From: Chryseomicrobium palamuruense
GTDB taxonomy: Bacteria > Bacillota > Bacilli > Bacillales_A > Planococcaceae
DNA length: 64,000 bases
Assembly: GCF_042649045.1 (NCBI RefSeq)
Contig: NZ_JBHSEF010000022.1
Coordinates: forward strand, 124,001-188,000
Direction: 5' to 3'
Below the pieces are notes generated by a model. It was given only the letters and a program-made list of their open reading frames with translations, was not told the origin of the DNA and did no database searches. This document shows positions 15,479 to 24,121 of this stretch, one piece after another. Position numbers and translations under genes: made by a program. Positions within the stretch are counted from its first letter, which is position 1; every line of letters begins with the position of its first letter.

Positions 15479-15933
15479 GAAAATGGGGGATTCCAATAGG
15501 ACAAACACTTGTAGCTTCCCTGCTCGTTCTCAGCTTCTACGCAACGACCTGGTTTGGTGACGAGTATGTCCTTCGTGCAGAACCCTTCGATCCATGGGAC
15601 CCTTTTTACGGGGAGTATGTTCTTCTTCAGTACCCAGATATCAATCAAGCGGCTATAAATGCTGATTTAGAGATGGGGGATGAGATTTACTTTACACTTA
15701 CGGATGGTCTTGATGGATACGCTGTTGTGGACCGTTTAGAAACAGAAGATTTTTCCGGCGCAATCAAAGGGATGTACTGGGATCGTCGAGTATCTATTGA
15801 GGCGTTAGAACAATATTATGTCGAACAAGGTCGGGGGCCCGAGCTTGAAGAAGCTGTAGATTTGAAAGCAACAATTTATATCAGCCCGTGGGGGAGCATT
15901 CGACCGTACCAGTTGGATGTGAGAGACGAATAA
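15475..15933 (+). CDS. GDYXXLXY family membrane-anchored protein
   Basis: A 152-residue protein with one N-terminal membrane helix (about residues 8-27) and an extracytoplasmic domain. It contains DPFYGEYVLLQYPDIN, the family-naming motif in a G-E-Y variant. A later segment (GDEIYFTL) continues the beta-rich domain. It is always a neighbour of DUF2157 proteins; here the genes overlap by four bases. The function is unknown; a joint envelope role with the DUF2157 protein is the only inference. Confidence 0.8.
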   Translation: MRKWGIPIGQTLVASLLVLSFYATTWFGDEYVLRAEPFDPWDPFYGEYVLLQYPDINQAAINADLEMGDEIYFTLTDGLDGYAVVDRLETEDFSGAIKGMYWDRRVSIEALEQYYVEQGRGPELEEAVDLKATIYISPWGSIRPYQLDVRDE

Positions 15934-15970
15934 AAAAAGCAGCTTGGCGAAAATCGTCAAGCTGTTTCTC
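15932..15970. terminator. Bidirectional intrinsic terminator
   Basis: A 12-bp stem (15938-15949 / 15955-15966, with two non-Watson-Crick positions), flanked by A-run and T-rich sides. It serves the GDYXXLXY gene and convergent ydaG. Confidence 0.75.
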
Positions 15971-15973
15971 TAT

Positions 15974-16387
15974 TTAAAAATCAATCGTTTGAGGGGACTC
16001 GCCTTTTTTATTCATTAAGCGAGCCGTTTCTGGCATCACCTTTAAAATGACAAGGTTCGGATCGTGTGGTCCATCAAACCAGTGTTTCATCTGGTCATTC
16101 CAAATTTTCTCTTTTAAGGAGTTGTCTTCGGAAATCGAGACACGCCCTAAAATTTCAAGATACGCGTCATTAAATCCTTCTCCTTCATATCCAATAAGAA
16201 TATGCGTGTATGGATTGGATTCGAGTTGATCTACTTTTTCAGATTCTTTGGAGGTGGGTGTATACAAGGTAAATCCATCATTCATAAATGTCATATACCG
16301 GCTGTACGGCTTCCCTTCATTTACGGTAGCCATCGTACCTAAGCGACTTTCATCTATAATACGTAATGCGGTTTCTTTTGCTGACAT
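15974..16387 (-). CDS. ydaG: General stress protein 26 (YdaG-like, PNPOx-type FMN-binding split barrel)
   Basis: A 137-residue protein of the pyridoxamine-phosphate-oxidase-like fold. It shows the N-terminal LGTMATVNEGKPYSRYMTF strand pair, HILIGYEG and a C-terminal LVILKVMPETARLMNK segment. In B. subtilis YdaG belongs to the SigB general stress regulon. Here a textbook SigB promoter (GTTTAG-N13-GGGAAT) lies 35 bases upstream of the ATG, which strongly supports the assignment. The substrate is unknown; flavin or heme cofactor binding is usual for the fold. Confidence 0.85.
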   Translation of the reverse strand: MSAKETALRIIDESRLGTMATVNEGKPYSRYMTFMNDGFTLYTPTSKESEKVDQLESNPYTHILIGYEGEGFNDAYLEILGRVSISEDNSLKEKIWNDQMKHWFDGPHDPNLVILKVMPETARLMNKKGESPQTIDF

Positions 16388-16421
16388 TCTAACACGCTCC
16401 TTTGACTGAATTATTTAGAGT

Positions 16422-16446
16422 ATTCCCAACCAGAGAACGCCTAAAC
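16422..16446 (-). promoter_or_regulatory. SigB-type promoter of ydaG
   Basis: On the minus strand GTTTAG (16446-16441), 13 bases, GGGAAT (16427-16422). This matches the SigB consensus GTTTAA-N12-14-GGGWAW with one -35 mismatch. It fills the short gap behind the CAP lipoprotein gene. Confidence 0.8.
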
Positions 16447-16448
16447 CA

Positions 16449-16976
16449 TCAATACCGAGTAAATAGCTGCACCCAGTACGTACCGTAATCTCCTCCGCCT
16501 TCAGTAAAACCAAAGCCTACATGAGTATAGATCTCCTGCAGAATATTCTCACGATGCCCCGGACTATTCATCCAACCTTCATGCACTTCTTCAACAGATC
16601 GTTGACCAGCTGCTATATTTTCCCCCGATGCTGTCCAGCTCACATCAAACTGTGTTAACATCTCACTCGGACTTCCATAGGTGGGCGATTCATGCTCAAA
16701 ATAGTTATTGGTCAACAAATCTTGTGCTTTCAATTGGGCGACCTTAGCGACTTTTGAGTCATATTGTAGTGGCTGAAGGCCTTCCGCTTCACGTTCTTTG
16801 TTCACCAGGTTCAATAATTGCTGTTCGTACGTACTTAGGTTCACAGGCTCTTCAGTGCCTGGTAATGCAATCTTCACTTTTTCAGTTGGAGAAAGTTCGA
16901 CTCCAAGCGGAATCATAATACATCCGCTTACAAGAAGTAGAATAAAAAATAGTGGCACCCATCTTATTAGCCTCAT
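16449..16976 (-). CDS. CAP (SCP/PR1, YkwD-like) domain lipoprotein
   Basis: A 175-residue protein. A lipoprotein signal peptide with lipobox LVSGC (Cys19) is followed by a short linker and a CAP domain (about residues 50-175). Signature motifs are LLNLVNKEREAEGLQPL, SGENIAAGQ, WMNSPGHRENIL and THVGFGF...YWVQLF. It is anchored to the outer face of the membrane. The CAP domain is closely similar to the C-terminal domain of the SLH protein at 17736-18749 on the far side of bioY, so the two are paralogues with different anchors. A GAGGGGG site precedes the ATG. Functions of bacterial CAP proteins are largely unknown. Confidence 0.88.
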   Translation of the reverse strand: MRLIRWVPLFFILLLVSGCIMIPLGVELSPTEKVKIALPGTEEPVNLSTYEQQLLNLVNKEREAEGLQPLQYDSKVAKVAQLKAQDLLTNNYFEHESPTYGSPSEMLTQFDVSWTASGENIAAGQRSVEEVHEGWMNSPGHRENILQEIYTHVGFGFTEGGGDYGTYWVQLFTRY

Positions 16977-17083
16977 CTCATGACCCCCTCACTTGTTTCT
17001 ACTACTGTATCATCATTTGCCGTAGGCCCCTACTCTAATCGAAAAAAACTTGACGTCATATAGATTGTCCGATATTCTAAAAT

Positions 17084-17118
17084 TGTGTTAACCGATTTAA
17101 ATATAATTAGTTAACTCA
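17084..17118 (+). promoter_or_regulatory. BirA-type biotin operator and promoter of bioY
   Basis: TGTGTTAACC (17084-17093) and AGTTAACTCA (17109-17118) form the widely spaced GTTAAC palindrome known for Gram-positive BirA operators. A perfect -10 TATAAT (17102-17107) lies between the arms, so BirA bound here would block the polymerase. Repression of bioY by biotin follows. Confidence 0.75.
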
Positions 17119-17142
17119 TTATACATAAAGGTGGATGACAAC

Positions 17143-17703
17143 ATGAGAAATGACCGTTTAAAAATGATGATTGTTAGTGCATTGTTTGCTGCTATCATCG
17201 CTGTATTTGCTCAAATATCAGTACCCCTACCATTCTCCCCTGTTCCTATTACTGGGCAAACATTGGCTATCGGACTTGCTGCTACGATTTTAGGGAAACG
17301 CTACGGGACGATTTCCGTTGCTATTTATTTATTGCTCGGCGCCATCGGAGCCCCTGTATTTGCAGGAATGAACGGTGGACTTGGAGCACTCGTAGGTCCA
17401 ACTGGAGGATACTTGATTGGCTTCTTACCAACAGCTTTCATCATGGGGTATTACTTAGAAAAAACAAGCTTTACAGTCAAACAGGCAATTGTGGCGAACT
17501 TAATTGGAATGGTCATCACGCTTGCTTTCGGAACCGCTTGGCTTAAGATTGCTGCGGATTTATCATGGGCTGCTGCCATCGCTGGAGGCGTCACGCCATT
17601 TATTCCACTGGGAATTGTCAAAGCCGTTCTTGCTGCTGTAGGAGGGATTGCTGTACGAAACCGTCTGCAATCTGCCCGCTTGTTATCGACAACTACCGTA
17701 TAA
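17143..17703 (+). CDS. bioY: BioY biotin ECF-transporter substrate-binding protein
   Basis: A 186-residue membrane protein with six helices and the BioY signature FSPVPITGQTLAIGLAATILG near residues 30-50, then GPTGGYLIGFL. BioY captures biotin, alone or with the shared ECF energising module, which is not encoded nearby. The ATG at 17143 has AAAGGTGG upstream; a GTG four codons earlier lies within that site. A BirA-type operator overlaps the promoter. It sits alone between two CAP-protein genes that point away from it or toward its terminator. Confidence 0.92.
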   Translation: MRNDRLKMMIVSALFAAIIAVFAQISVPLPFSPVPITGQTLAIGLAATILGKRYGTISVAIYLLLGAIGAPVFAGMNGGLGALVGPTGGYLIGFLPTAFIMGYYLEKTSFTVKQAIVANLIGMVITLAFGTAWLKIAADLSWAAAIAGGVTPFIPLGIVKAVLAAVGGIAVRNRLQSARLLSTTTV

Positions 17704-17704
17704 A

Positions 17705-17736
17705 AAAGAAGGAGCTCACACCGAGCTCCTTCTTTC
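17705..17736. terminator. Bidirectional intrinsic terminator
   Basis: A perfect 11-bp stem (AGAAGGAGCTC and its complement, 5-base loop) with A-run and T-run sides. It is shared by bioY and the convergent SLH-CAP gene. Confidence 0.9.
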
Positions 17737-18749
17737 TATTTGCGGATAAACATCTGCACCCAGTACGTACGATAACTTCCACCATTGACATAGCCAAAGC
17801 CGACATGAGTATAATTTTGATTTAAAATATTTGCGCGGTGTCCAGGACTGTTCATCCATGCTGTATGAACAGCGCTCACTGTATTTTGACCTGCGGCAAT
17901 GTTTTCACCCGAATATGTCCACTTAATGCCAAACTGTGTCAACATCTCATGGGGCTGACCATACGTAGGAGAGAGGTGTGCAAAATAAGTATTGTCTCGC
18001 ATGTCTTTCGCCTTGATCATTGCGACGTTTTCAACAGCTGAATCGTATTTCAGTGCAGGAAGACCTGCTTCAGCACGCGCTTTGTTTACTTGCTGAAGGA
18101 GCTCACGGGCTTCTGCTGTCGTAGGTCCATCTGATTGAACAGGTGGCGTGACGGGTCGTTCCGGATTTTGAGCTCGATAAATAAAGAGAACCAACTGTTG
18201 ACGATTTACAAATGCGCCCGGACTAAACGTGGTCGCTGTAGTTCCTGTCGTAATACCTGCTTTTACTAGCTGCCCAATATAGAGATAAGCAAAACTAGAA
18301 GATGATACATCTTTGAATTGATTCGTTACATCTCCATTTAGTTCAAAACTAAGTGCAATTATTTTTGCCATTTGAGCACGTGTCAATGTTTGTTCCGGGT
18401 TAAAACGCTCGGCCTTCGCAAAGATACCTAGTTCCGTTAACTTCGCAATATACGCATAGCCAAACGTTTTCGAAGTAACATCCGAGTAACCTGGGTTTTT
18501 GACATTTGTCACATCAATGTCTAAAGCTCTACCAAGAAAGACAGCACTTTGTGCCCTCGTTACGTTTGCATTGGGACGAAACGTTCCATCAGCATACCCT
18601 TGAATGACTTGATCATTGACTAATTTCTCAATAGCTGGATACGTCCAGTCCGAAGATGAAATGTCTTTAAATAGACTACTTGCCGTGACTTGAGTGGTAG
18701 AGAGAATTAAGATAAGTAAAGTGAGTATCATGAGTTTGTATTTTCGCAT
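17736..18749 (-). CDS. Cell-surface protein with three SLH domains and a CAP domain
   Basis: A 337-residue exported protein. Signal peptide residues 1-23; SLH repeats near 26-70, 88-130 and 140-190, with motifs YPAIEKLVNDQVIQGYADG and FRPNANVTRAQSAVF; a Pro-rich linker (about 195-210); and a CAP domain (about 215-337) with SGENIAAGQ, WMNSPGHRANIL and THVGFGY. SLH modules bind pyruvylated secondary cell-wall polymer, so the CAP domain is displayed on the wall. Its CAP domain is near-duplicate to that of the lipoprotein at 16449-16976. A GGAAGGAGAGG site precedes the ATG. Confidence 0.9.
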   Translation of the reverse strand: MRKYKLMILTLLILILSTTQVTASSLFKDISSSDWTYPAIEKLVNDQVIQGYADGTFRPNANVTRAQSAVFLGRALDIDVTNVKNPGYSDVTSKTFGYAYIAKLTELGIFAKAERFNPEQTLTRAQMAKIIALSFELNGDVTNQFKDVSSSSFAYLYIGQLVKAGITTGTTATTFSPGAFVNRQQLVLFIYRAQNPERPVTPPVQSDGPTTAEARELLQQVNKARAEAGLPALKYDSAVENVAMIKAKDMRDNTYFAHLSPTYGQPHEMLTQFGIKWTYSGENIAAGQNTVSAVHTAWMNSPGHRANILNQNYTHVGFGYVNGGSYRTYWVQMFIRK

Positions 18750-18848
18750 AAAACCTCTCCTTCCAATATCTTAATTTTTTCATAGCCTCATTTTTTGTCA
18801 TAGAACCATCTTGCCTAAATAATCTAACATCTTGATAACAACTTTATT

Positions 18849-19295
18849 TCACTTACGTGACAAACGCATTTTTGTACGCACTAGGTACAATAGCAATAAA
18901 CCTGTGGCAGCCCCTGCGCTATCGAGGAGAACATCGCTGACTTGACCGCCCCGCCCCGGAACGAACAATTGATGTAATTCATCCGTCATCGCATAGATGG
19001 TTGTGATTCCCCAAGCAAAAATATAGTTTTTCATCCCTGTGAAATGCTGAGACAATGCTTTCCAAGTGAGCAATCCAAGGCCTAAGTAAGCGAAAAAATG
19101 CGTGTTCTTTCGCAACAAATGATTCCAATCGGAGATGGATAACTCATTGGTCTTTATTATTTTTCCGACAGTTTCTGTAATGACCTCAGTCAAATCTGTA
19201 CTCAATTCATTTGAGCTTGTGGCAGGTTGGTGAGAAAGATAAAAAATCACTCCCATGTAGATTCCCACCAATGCCCACCATTTCCATGTCTTCAT
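18849..19295 (-). CDS. VanZ-like family membrane protein
   Basis: A 148-residue protein with four hydrophobic helices and the VanZ-family features YLSHQP near the first helix, KNTHFFAYLGLGLL, and DELHQLFVPGRGGQVSDVLLDSAGAATG. VanZ-like proteins are widespread in Firmicutes, and most have no role in glycopeptide resistance. There is no van cluster here. It is divergent from the M14 carboxypeptidase gene. The family call is firm. Confidence 0.85.
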   Translation of the reverse strand: MKTWKWWALVGIYMGVIFYLSHQPATSSNELSTDLTEVITETVGKIIKTNELSISDWNHLLRKNTHFFAYLGLGLLTWKALSQHFTGMKNYIFAWGITTIYAMTDELHQLFVPGRGGQVSDVLLDSAGAATGLLLLYLVRTKMRLSRK

Positions 19296-19441
19296 TATGT
19301 ACCCCTATCTCTTTACCAATATTCTCCCATTATACCAGTTTTATTAGACGCCTTCTATGGACCTATTTTTGCAAAAAATCTAAATGCACCATGACAGTTA
19401 TAAAGGACAATGCTAAAGTGAAAAGAAAAAAGGAGATTTCT

Positions 19442-21022
19442 ATGAAAAAGTGGATTATAAGCTTGCTATTCTTTTTTACTTTCCCTTTCATCGTAAATGC
19501 TGAAAATTCCTGGACAGTTGAAACGTCTCAAAATGCGATTCTCTATTCCGCACCAGATACGACTTCTACACCAGCTACTCAACTAGCAGAGTCATTACAA
19601 CTTCCTGCTTCCCACTATGAAAATGGTTTTTATACCGTCTCTTATAATGGGATGACTGGCTATATTTCATCTTCTCAGGCTCGGTCCCTCTTTGAGGCAT
19701 CCACTTCCGCATTTCAAGTGGCCGATCAAGCCATTCCTTATTATAATTTAAAAAATGGGGACTTATTCCGTCGTGGAATGCTTGAACCAGGGGCGGTGTT
19801 CAAACGTTCCGGAAGTTCAGGAGGTTACCATTCGATTGTCTATAACGGCATGGAGTATTTTGTACCAGAACAAGGCACTCTTCCTGTAATTACAGCTGCC
19901 CCAACCGACTTTACCGGAAAAGCGGTATTTAGCTACCGGATGCTCCCTGAAGTTGAAGCGGTCGTGACAAATAAAGCTGGACAACGTATCGGCACTTTGG
20001 CTCGAGGACAATTTGTCTACTTACTCGACCAGCAAAACGGCAAAGGAAAGATCAACTACTTGTCTCAAGAAGGATGGATCAACCTTTCTGACTTCGTTCA
20101 CAGTGATTATTTCAATCCGAAAAAGAATTTGTCTCATACCGAACTGAACTATTTCTTACGCACGCTTCATGGAATGTATCCGGAATTCACTGAATTAAAA
20201 CGTATTGGATATTCTGTAGAAGGACGTGAAATTCTTGCTTTCAAGTTAGGAACAAGTAAAAAAGAAGTATTGATGGATGCTTCTGTTCATGCGAGAGAAC
20301 ATATGACCTCAAATGTTCTTGCGGAAATGATTGATACATACAGCTACCATTATTTAAATAATTCTGTGTACGCCGGGTACAATGCTCGAAATGCATTCAA
20401 TAAAGCTTCCGTCTGGTTCGTTCCTATGGTCAATCCGGATGGGGTGACGCTCGTACAAAGCGGTGCGAGCGCAGTTAAAAATGGCGCACTCGCCACACGG
20501 ATTAATGGAGGAAGTACGAACTTCAACCGCTGGAAAGCGAATGTTCGGGGCGTCGACTTAAATGACAATTTTGCCTCCCGTTGGGAAACGATTCGAGGTG
20601 GCAATACAAAGCCTGCCTACATGGCATATAAAGGACCTGCCCCGTTCTCTGAACCGGAAGCAAAAGCACTAAAAGACTTTATGAAATCTCGTCCGTTTGA
20701 ATCATATGTTTCGTACCATTCTTCTGGTCAAATTATGTACTGGTTCAATTATCAAGCAAGTAAAGAATATAAACGAGATTTAGCATTAGCGCGAAATTTG
20801 AGCACCATCACAGGATACAAAGTGATGCCTCCGCAATATTTACCAGGTTCAGGGGCATCTGCAGATTACTTTATTCAAGAAACGAAGAAACCTGGAATTT
20901 CTTTAGAAATCTCGACATTCGTTGGCGAACGACCTGTTCCACTTGCTAACTGGGACCGGATTTGGAAGCAAAATAGCAAAGTCGGTCTCTACCTTGCAGT
21001 TGAAGCATTTAGCCGCAAATAA
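19442..21022 (+). CDS. Secreted M14 zinc carboxypeptidase with N-terminal SH3-like region
   Basis: A 526-residue exported protein. Signal peptide residues 1-20 (ending VNA), then about 210 residues of repeated beta-rich SH3-like segments (YSAPDTTSTP, YNGMTGYISS, SYRMLPEVEAVVTN, LSQEGWINLSDF). The M14 catalytic domain begins near residue 235. Zinc ligands are visible in DASVHAREHMT (His and Glu) and in the later SYHSSGQIMYW (His), with LEIS carrying the catalytic Glu. This arrangement resembles gamma-D-glutamyl-diamino acid peptidases acting on cell-wall peptides. The ATG at 19442 has AAGGAG upstream. A strong terminator follows. Confidence 0.87.
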   Translation: MKKWIISLLFFFTFPFIVNAENSWTVETSQNAILYSAPDTTSTPATQLAESLQLPASHYENGFYTVSYNGMTGYISSSQARSLFEASTSAFQVADQAIPYYNLKNGDLFRRGMLEPGAVFKRSGSSGGYHSIVYNGMEYFVPEQGTLPVITAAPTDFTGKAVFSYRMLPEVEAVVTNKAGQRIGTLARGQFVYLLDQQNGKGKINYLSQEGWINLSDFVHSDYFNPKKNLSHTELNYFLRTLHGMYPEFTELKRIGYSVEGREILAFKLGTSKKEVLMDASVHAREHMTSNVLAEMIDTYSYHYLNNSVYAGYNARNAFNKASVWFVPMVNPDGVTLVQSGASAVKNGALATRINGGSTNFNRWKANVRGVDLNDNFASRWETIRGGNTKPAYMAYKGPAPFSEPEAKALKDFMKSRPFESYVSYHSSGQIMYWFNYQASKEYKRDLALARNLSTITGYKVMPPQYLPGSGASADYFIQETKKPGISLEISTFVGERPVPLANWDRIWKQNSKVGLYLAVEAFSRK

Positions 21023-21023
21023 T

Positions 21024-21067
21024 AAGAAGACTCTGTCACTCATTTGGATGAGGACGGAGTCTTCTTT
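21024..21067. terminator. Long intrinsic terminator
   Basis: A stem of about 19 bp (AAGAAGACTC arm with one G-U and one mismatch) ends in CTTCTTTTG. It serves the M14 gene, and its right part overlaps the 3' end of the convergent membrane protein gene. Confidence 0.85.
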
Positions 21068-21459
21068 TGTTTTCGTCGATTATCGAGATAGCGTAAAAAA
21101 TTCATATAACCTAGTAAGAAAGCTAAAAAGACACTCACGTTTTGAGCGGTGCGACCAGCTGAAATCAACACATCCTGACGGTCCAGTTCTGCATTGGTAG
21201 TTCCATATATCAACATTTCAACAAGCGTATACCCCACAATGGAAGCTAAAAAGACAGCTACCCCACCTGCAAGAACAGCAATTAAAATGGATAACATTCC
21301 TTCTGGTAGTTTCGTTAACACTTTCTTAGACGTAAGATAGCCGATTCCAACAAGCACAAGCGGTAACGTAACAAAAAGTAAGATAAATGGCTCAAAAAAA
21401 GAAAATACAAAAAGCAGGCCAATTAGTATGTAGAACGAAATTTTCGTACGTTTAGACAC
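21040..21459 (-). CDS. Hypothetical four-helix membrane protein
   Basis: I do not recognise a family. The 139-residue product has hydrophobic helices near residues 9-28, 30-45, 55-85 and 105-122, a basic N-terminus and a basic KKTPSSSK tail, so both ends are probably cytoplasmic. The GTG at 21459 is preferred, eight bases after AAGGAG; a GTG three codons earlier lies within the site. The gene's end overlaps the terminator of the M14 gene. It is a single-gene unit. Confidence 0.6.
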   Translation of the reverse strand: MSKRTKISFYILIGLLFVFSFFEPFILLFVTLPLVLVGIGYLTSKKVLTKLPEGMLSILIAVLAGGVAVFLASIVGYTLVEMLIYGTTNAELDRQDVLISAGRTAQNVSVFLAFLLGYMNFLRYLDNRRKQKKTPSSSK

Positions 21460-21478
21460 TCTTTCCACTCCTTACAAG

Positions 21479-21514
21479 AAAAAAGATCACAGACCAATGG
21501 GGATCTGTGACCTT
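21479..21514 (-). terminator. Intrinsic terminator of the SLH 5'-nucleotidase gene
   Basis: On the minus strand an 11-bp stem (one G-U) and 10-base loop are followed by TTTTTTC. It lies about 90 bases beyond the stop codon. Confidence 0.8.
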
Positions 21515-21537
21515 CCAACCCAGTTTCATCAAATCGC

Positions 21538-21565
21538 GTAAACTAATGTTCTATCATTAGTTTAC
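21538..21565. other. Perfect 11-bp hairpin in the 3' untranslated region
   Basis: GTAAACTAATG and its exact complement with a 6-base loop lie between the stop codon of the 5'-nucleotidase gene and its terminator. There is no T-run. It may protect the mRNA 3' end. Confidence 0.5.
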
Positions 21566-21600
21566 ATGCATTTGTCAGAACTGTCATTTAATTTGTTTGC

Positions 21601-23979
21601 TTATTTTTTTAATTGATATTTACTAAATCCATCTGTTCCTTCACCCACATACGTAATTCCGCTTTCCGTAGTGATTGCAGCTTTTGCTTTTGGCGAAGAC
21701 TCAAACACAACATTTGCCGTACTTGGCAGAGGAGCGAACTTCCAGTTGTTATCCGCTGAAGGATCAATGGTTTTCTTTTCTAAAATGTAGTCAATAATGG
21801 CCTGACGGTTCTCATCTGGGAACATGATGACGGCTTCTTTATCGCGTACCCCTGGGAACAATCCATTTGCACGATAGTTATTTGTTGCCACAATGAATTT
21901 CTGATTTAAATCAATCGGTTTTCCATCATACATTAAGTTAAGGATACGAGACGCATCTTCATTCGCTAGGACACCGTCTGGACTATATTTCGCAGGCTGA
22001 GTTACATCAATTTCATACGTGACACCGTCAATAACATCGTAGTTGTATGAGCGGAAGTCTGTGTTAATTAATTGTTGTTCACCTGTTGCATCTGTTGAAA
22101 TCTGCTTGAACTGACCTGCAGACATTTCTAACCATTCTTTTACATCCTCACCTGTCACGATAAGGGCTGCCAATGTATTGTCATATAAGTAGAGGTCTGC
22201 AACGTTTTTAATAGCGATTTCACCTTTAGGAACAAACGTGTAGTAGTCTGGATTTGAACGTGTTCCCGCTTTAAATGGTGCTCCAGCTGATAAAATTGGA
22301 AGGTTTGCGTATTCCGGATTAGCTGCAGCGATTTGAGCAATGTTCTTCTCCATATACCATTTTTGAGCATCTGTCACGATTTGAATGGATGGGTCATCCT
22401 GTACTTGTGCAAAGTAACTGTGGATGTCTGAAGTGATCGTACCAACAGCTTCACGCACGTATTCAAGTGTCTTCTCGTGAATCGTTTTGACTGCTTCGAC
22501 AATTTCTTGATCTACAGCTGTCACATCTGAAGAAATTGCACGTAGTTCTGAAGAGGAAGAAGATACTATCCACCCGTTCCCTTGTTTCACCAGTTCTAAG
22601 TCAATCACCCCTAAATGGCTACCATATTTTCCTGGCATCACAGTTGGCACGCCATTGATCAAACCTGTTGCTACATCCACATTAGGAAGTTTCGGTGCGT
22701 TTTTCGCATCTGGGAATGTTGAGTGGGCATGGCCCGTAACGAGCGCATCTACGCCTTTCACTTTTGTCAGTAGGTAACCTACATCCTCTTCACCGACTGT
22801 ATGAATGTCATCTCCAAAGCCCGAGTGAGCCAAGACAACAACGACGTCAGCTCCTTCTTTTTTCATCTCTTTGACAGCCCATTCTACAGCGTGAACAGAA
22901 TCTTGAACTGTTACTTTCCCTTCTAAATGAGATTTATCCCATTTTAAAATATCTGGAGGGACGATGCCCGTAATTCCCACTTTGACTTGAGCGTCTTTTC
23001 CTGTGGAATCTTTAAATGTCTTTGTTTCTACTACATACGGTTGGAATAGACGTTCACCGCTCGTTGCATCTTTCACGTTGGCATTAATTACCGGATAATC
23101 CGCATCATCAAGCACTTCATCTAAGAAATCAAGTCCGTAGTTGAATTCGTGATTTCCAAGAGTCCCTGCATCATAACCTAATAATTCCATTGTCGTAATG
23201 GATGGATGCTCCTGACCATCTTTTAATGGGTCCACTGTCGCCACATACGACCCAAAAGGTGTCCCTTGGATCAAGTCGCCATTATCGACTAAGATACTAT
23301 TTGGGTTTTCTTGACGTGCTTGTTTGATAAGAGTAGCTGTTTTGGCAAGTCCAAGTGACTGCGTTGCATTATCTTTATAATAATCATATGGCATGATATT
23401 TGTATGGATATCCGTCGTCCCTAGAATTTGCATTGCCACTGTTGTGTTCGTTTGACTTGGGCTATATTCCTTTAAGAAACGATCAACAATACGCTTCATT
23501 TCGCCTGGTGCTACTAGTTTTCCTGGTTGAATGGTTTTATCCGGGTAGCCTAAGAAAAAGCCCATTCCCACACCCTTTGATACTTCTGGAAGTAGCGTAC
23601 GACTGATTGTTTTATGGTCTTTGAACTTTTCAACAACTGTAGCTGGATACGTCTTGTCAGCTTCGAGTCCGCGGACCGTCATCACGAATGCTTGTTCTCG
23701 CGTGACGCGTTCCGTAGTACCAAAGAGTTTTGAGTTTTTCCCTTTTGTCAGTCCAAGCTCTAATGCTTTTTCGACATACGGTTTTAAACTCGATTCGACA
23801 TCACTGAATTTAACGGAACTGCCATCTCCTAATTCGACATCCATTGCAGTGATTAGACTCTTTACATATTCACCCCTTGTAACATCAACAACTGGTGCAG
23901 CGCTTATCGCGGGTCCAAATGAAGACAGTACAAGACCTGCAACTAAAGCAGCAGATGTTACCTTCACCTTTTTATTCAT
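21601..23979 (-). CDS. SLH-anchored bifunctional 2',3'-cyclic nucleotide phosphodiesterase/5'-nucleotidase
   Basis: A 792-residue surface enzyme. Signal peptide residues 1-27, then an N-terminal SLH region (about 35-175), a metallophosphatase domain (about 180-440) with metal-binding motifs TDIHTNIMPYD, DNGDLIQGT, GNHEFNYG and GHAHSTFPD, and a C-terminal 5'-nucleotidase domain (about 480-760) with YDNTLAALIVTGEDVKEWLE. The CpdB/YfkN-type activity releases nucleosides and phosphate from extracellular nucleotides. The wall anchor is the SLH module. The ATG follows GGGAGG. A good SigA promoter is visible, and no clear Pho box was found. Confidence 0.9.
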   Translation of the reverse strand: MNKKVKVTSAALVAGLVLSSFGPAISAAPVVDVTRGEYVKSLITAMDVELGDGSSVKFSDVESSLKPYVEKALELGLTKGKNSKLFGTTERVTREQAFVMTVRGLEADKTYPATVVEKFKDHKTISRTLLPEVSKGVGMGFFLGYPDKTIQPGKLVAPGEMKRIVDRFLKEYSPSQTNTTVAMQILGTTDIHTNIMPYDYYKDNATQSLGLAKTATLIKQARQENPNSILVDNGDLIQGTPFGSYVATVDPLKDGQEHPSITTMELLGYDAGTLGNHEFNYGLDFLDEVLDDADYPVINANVKDATSGERLFQPYVVETKTFKDSTGKDAQVKVGITGIVPPDILKWDKSHLEGKVTVQDSVHAVEWAVKEMKKEGADVVVVLAHSGFGDDIHTVGEEDVGYLLTKVKGVDALVTGHAHSTFPDAKNAPKLPNVDVATGLINGVPTVMPGKYGSHLGVIDLELVKQGNGWIVSSSSSELRAISSDVTAVDQEIVEAVKTIHEKTLEYVREAVGTITSDIHSYFAQVQDDPSIQIVTDAQKWYMEKNIAQIAAANPEYANLPILSAGAPFKAGTRSNPDYYTFVPKGEIAIKNVADLYLYDNTLAALIVTGEDVKEWLEMSAGQFKQISTDATGEQQLINTDFRSYNYDVIDGVTYEIDVTQPAKYSPDGVLANEDASRILNLMYDGKPIDLNQKFIVATNNYRANGLFPGVRDKEAVIMFPDENRQAIIDYILEKKTIDPSADNNWKFAPLPSTANVVFESSPKAKAAITTESGITYVGEGTDGFSKYQLKK

Positions 23980-24019
23980 AATATTTCCTCCCTATGGAAA
24001 GTTTGAATGAAACGATTTA

Positions 24020-24048
24020 AGTATACCTGAACTATTTTGAGTTGTGAA
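24020..24048 (-). promoter_or_regulatory. Predicted SigA promoter of the SLH 5'-nucleotidase gene
   Basis: On the minus strand TTCACA (24048-24043), 17 bases, TATACT (24025-24020), about 40 bases before the start codon. Confidence 0.65.
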
Positions 24049-24083
24049 ATGAATTTTCAAATACTTCACAATCTTTTCATTGC

Positions 24084-24115
24084 ATTAAAAAAGACGGAAG
24101 GGACTCCCTCCGTCT
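24084..24115 (-). terminator. Intrinsic terminator
   Basis: On the minus strand the stem AGACGGA...TCCGTCT is followed by TTTTTT. It closes the following SLH gene. Confidence 0.85.
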
Positions 24116-24121
24116 AGCGCC

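Noticed and set aside
18849..19295. Glycopeptide resistance gene vanZ
   Set aside because: The protein is only a VanZ-like family member and no other van genes are nearby.
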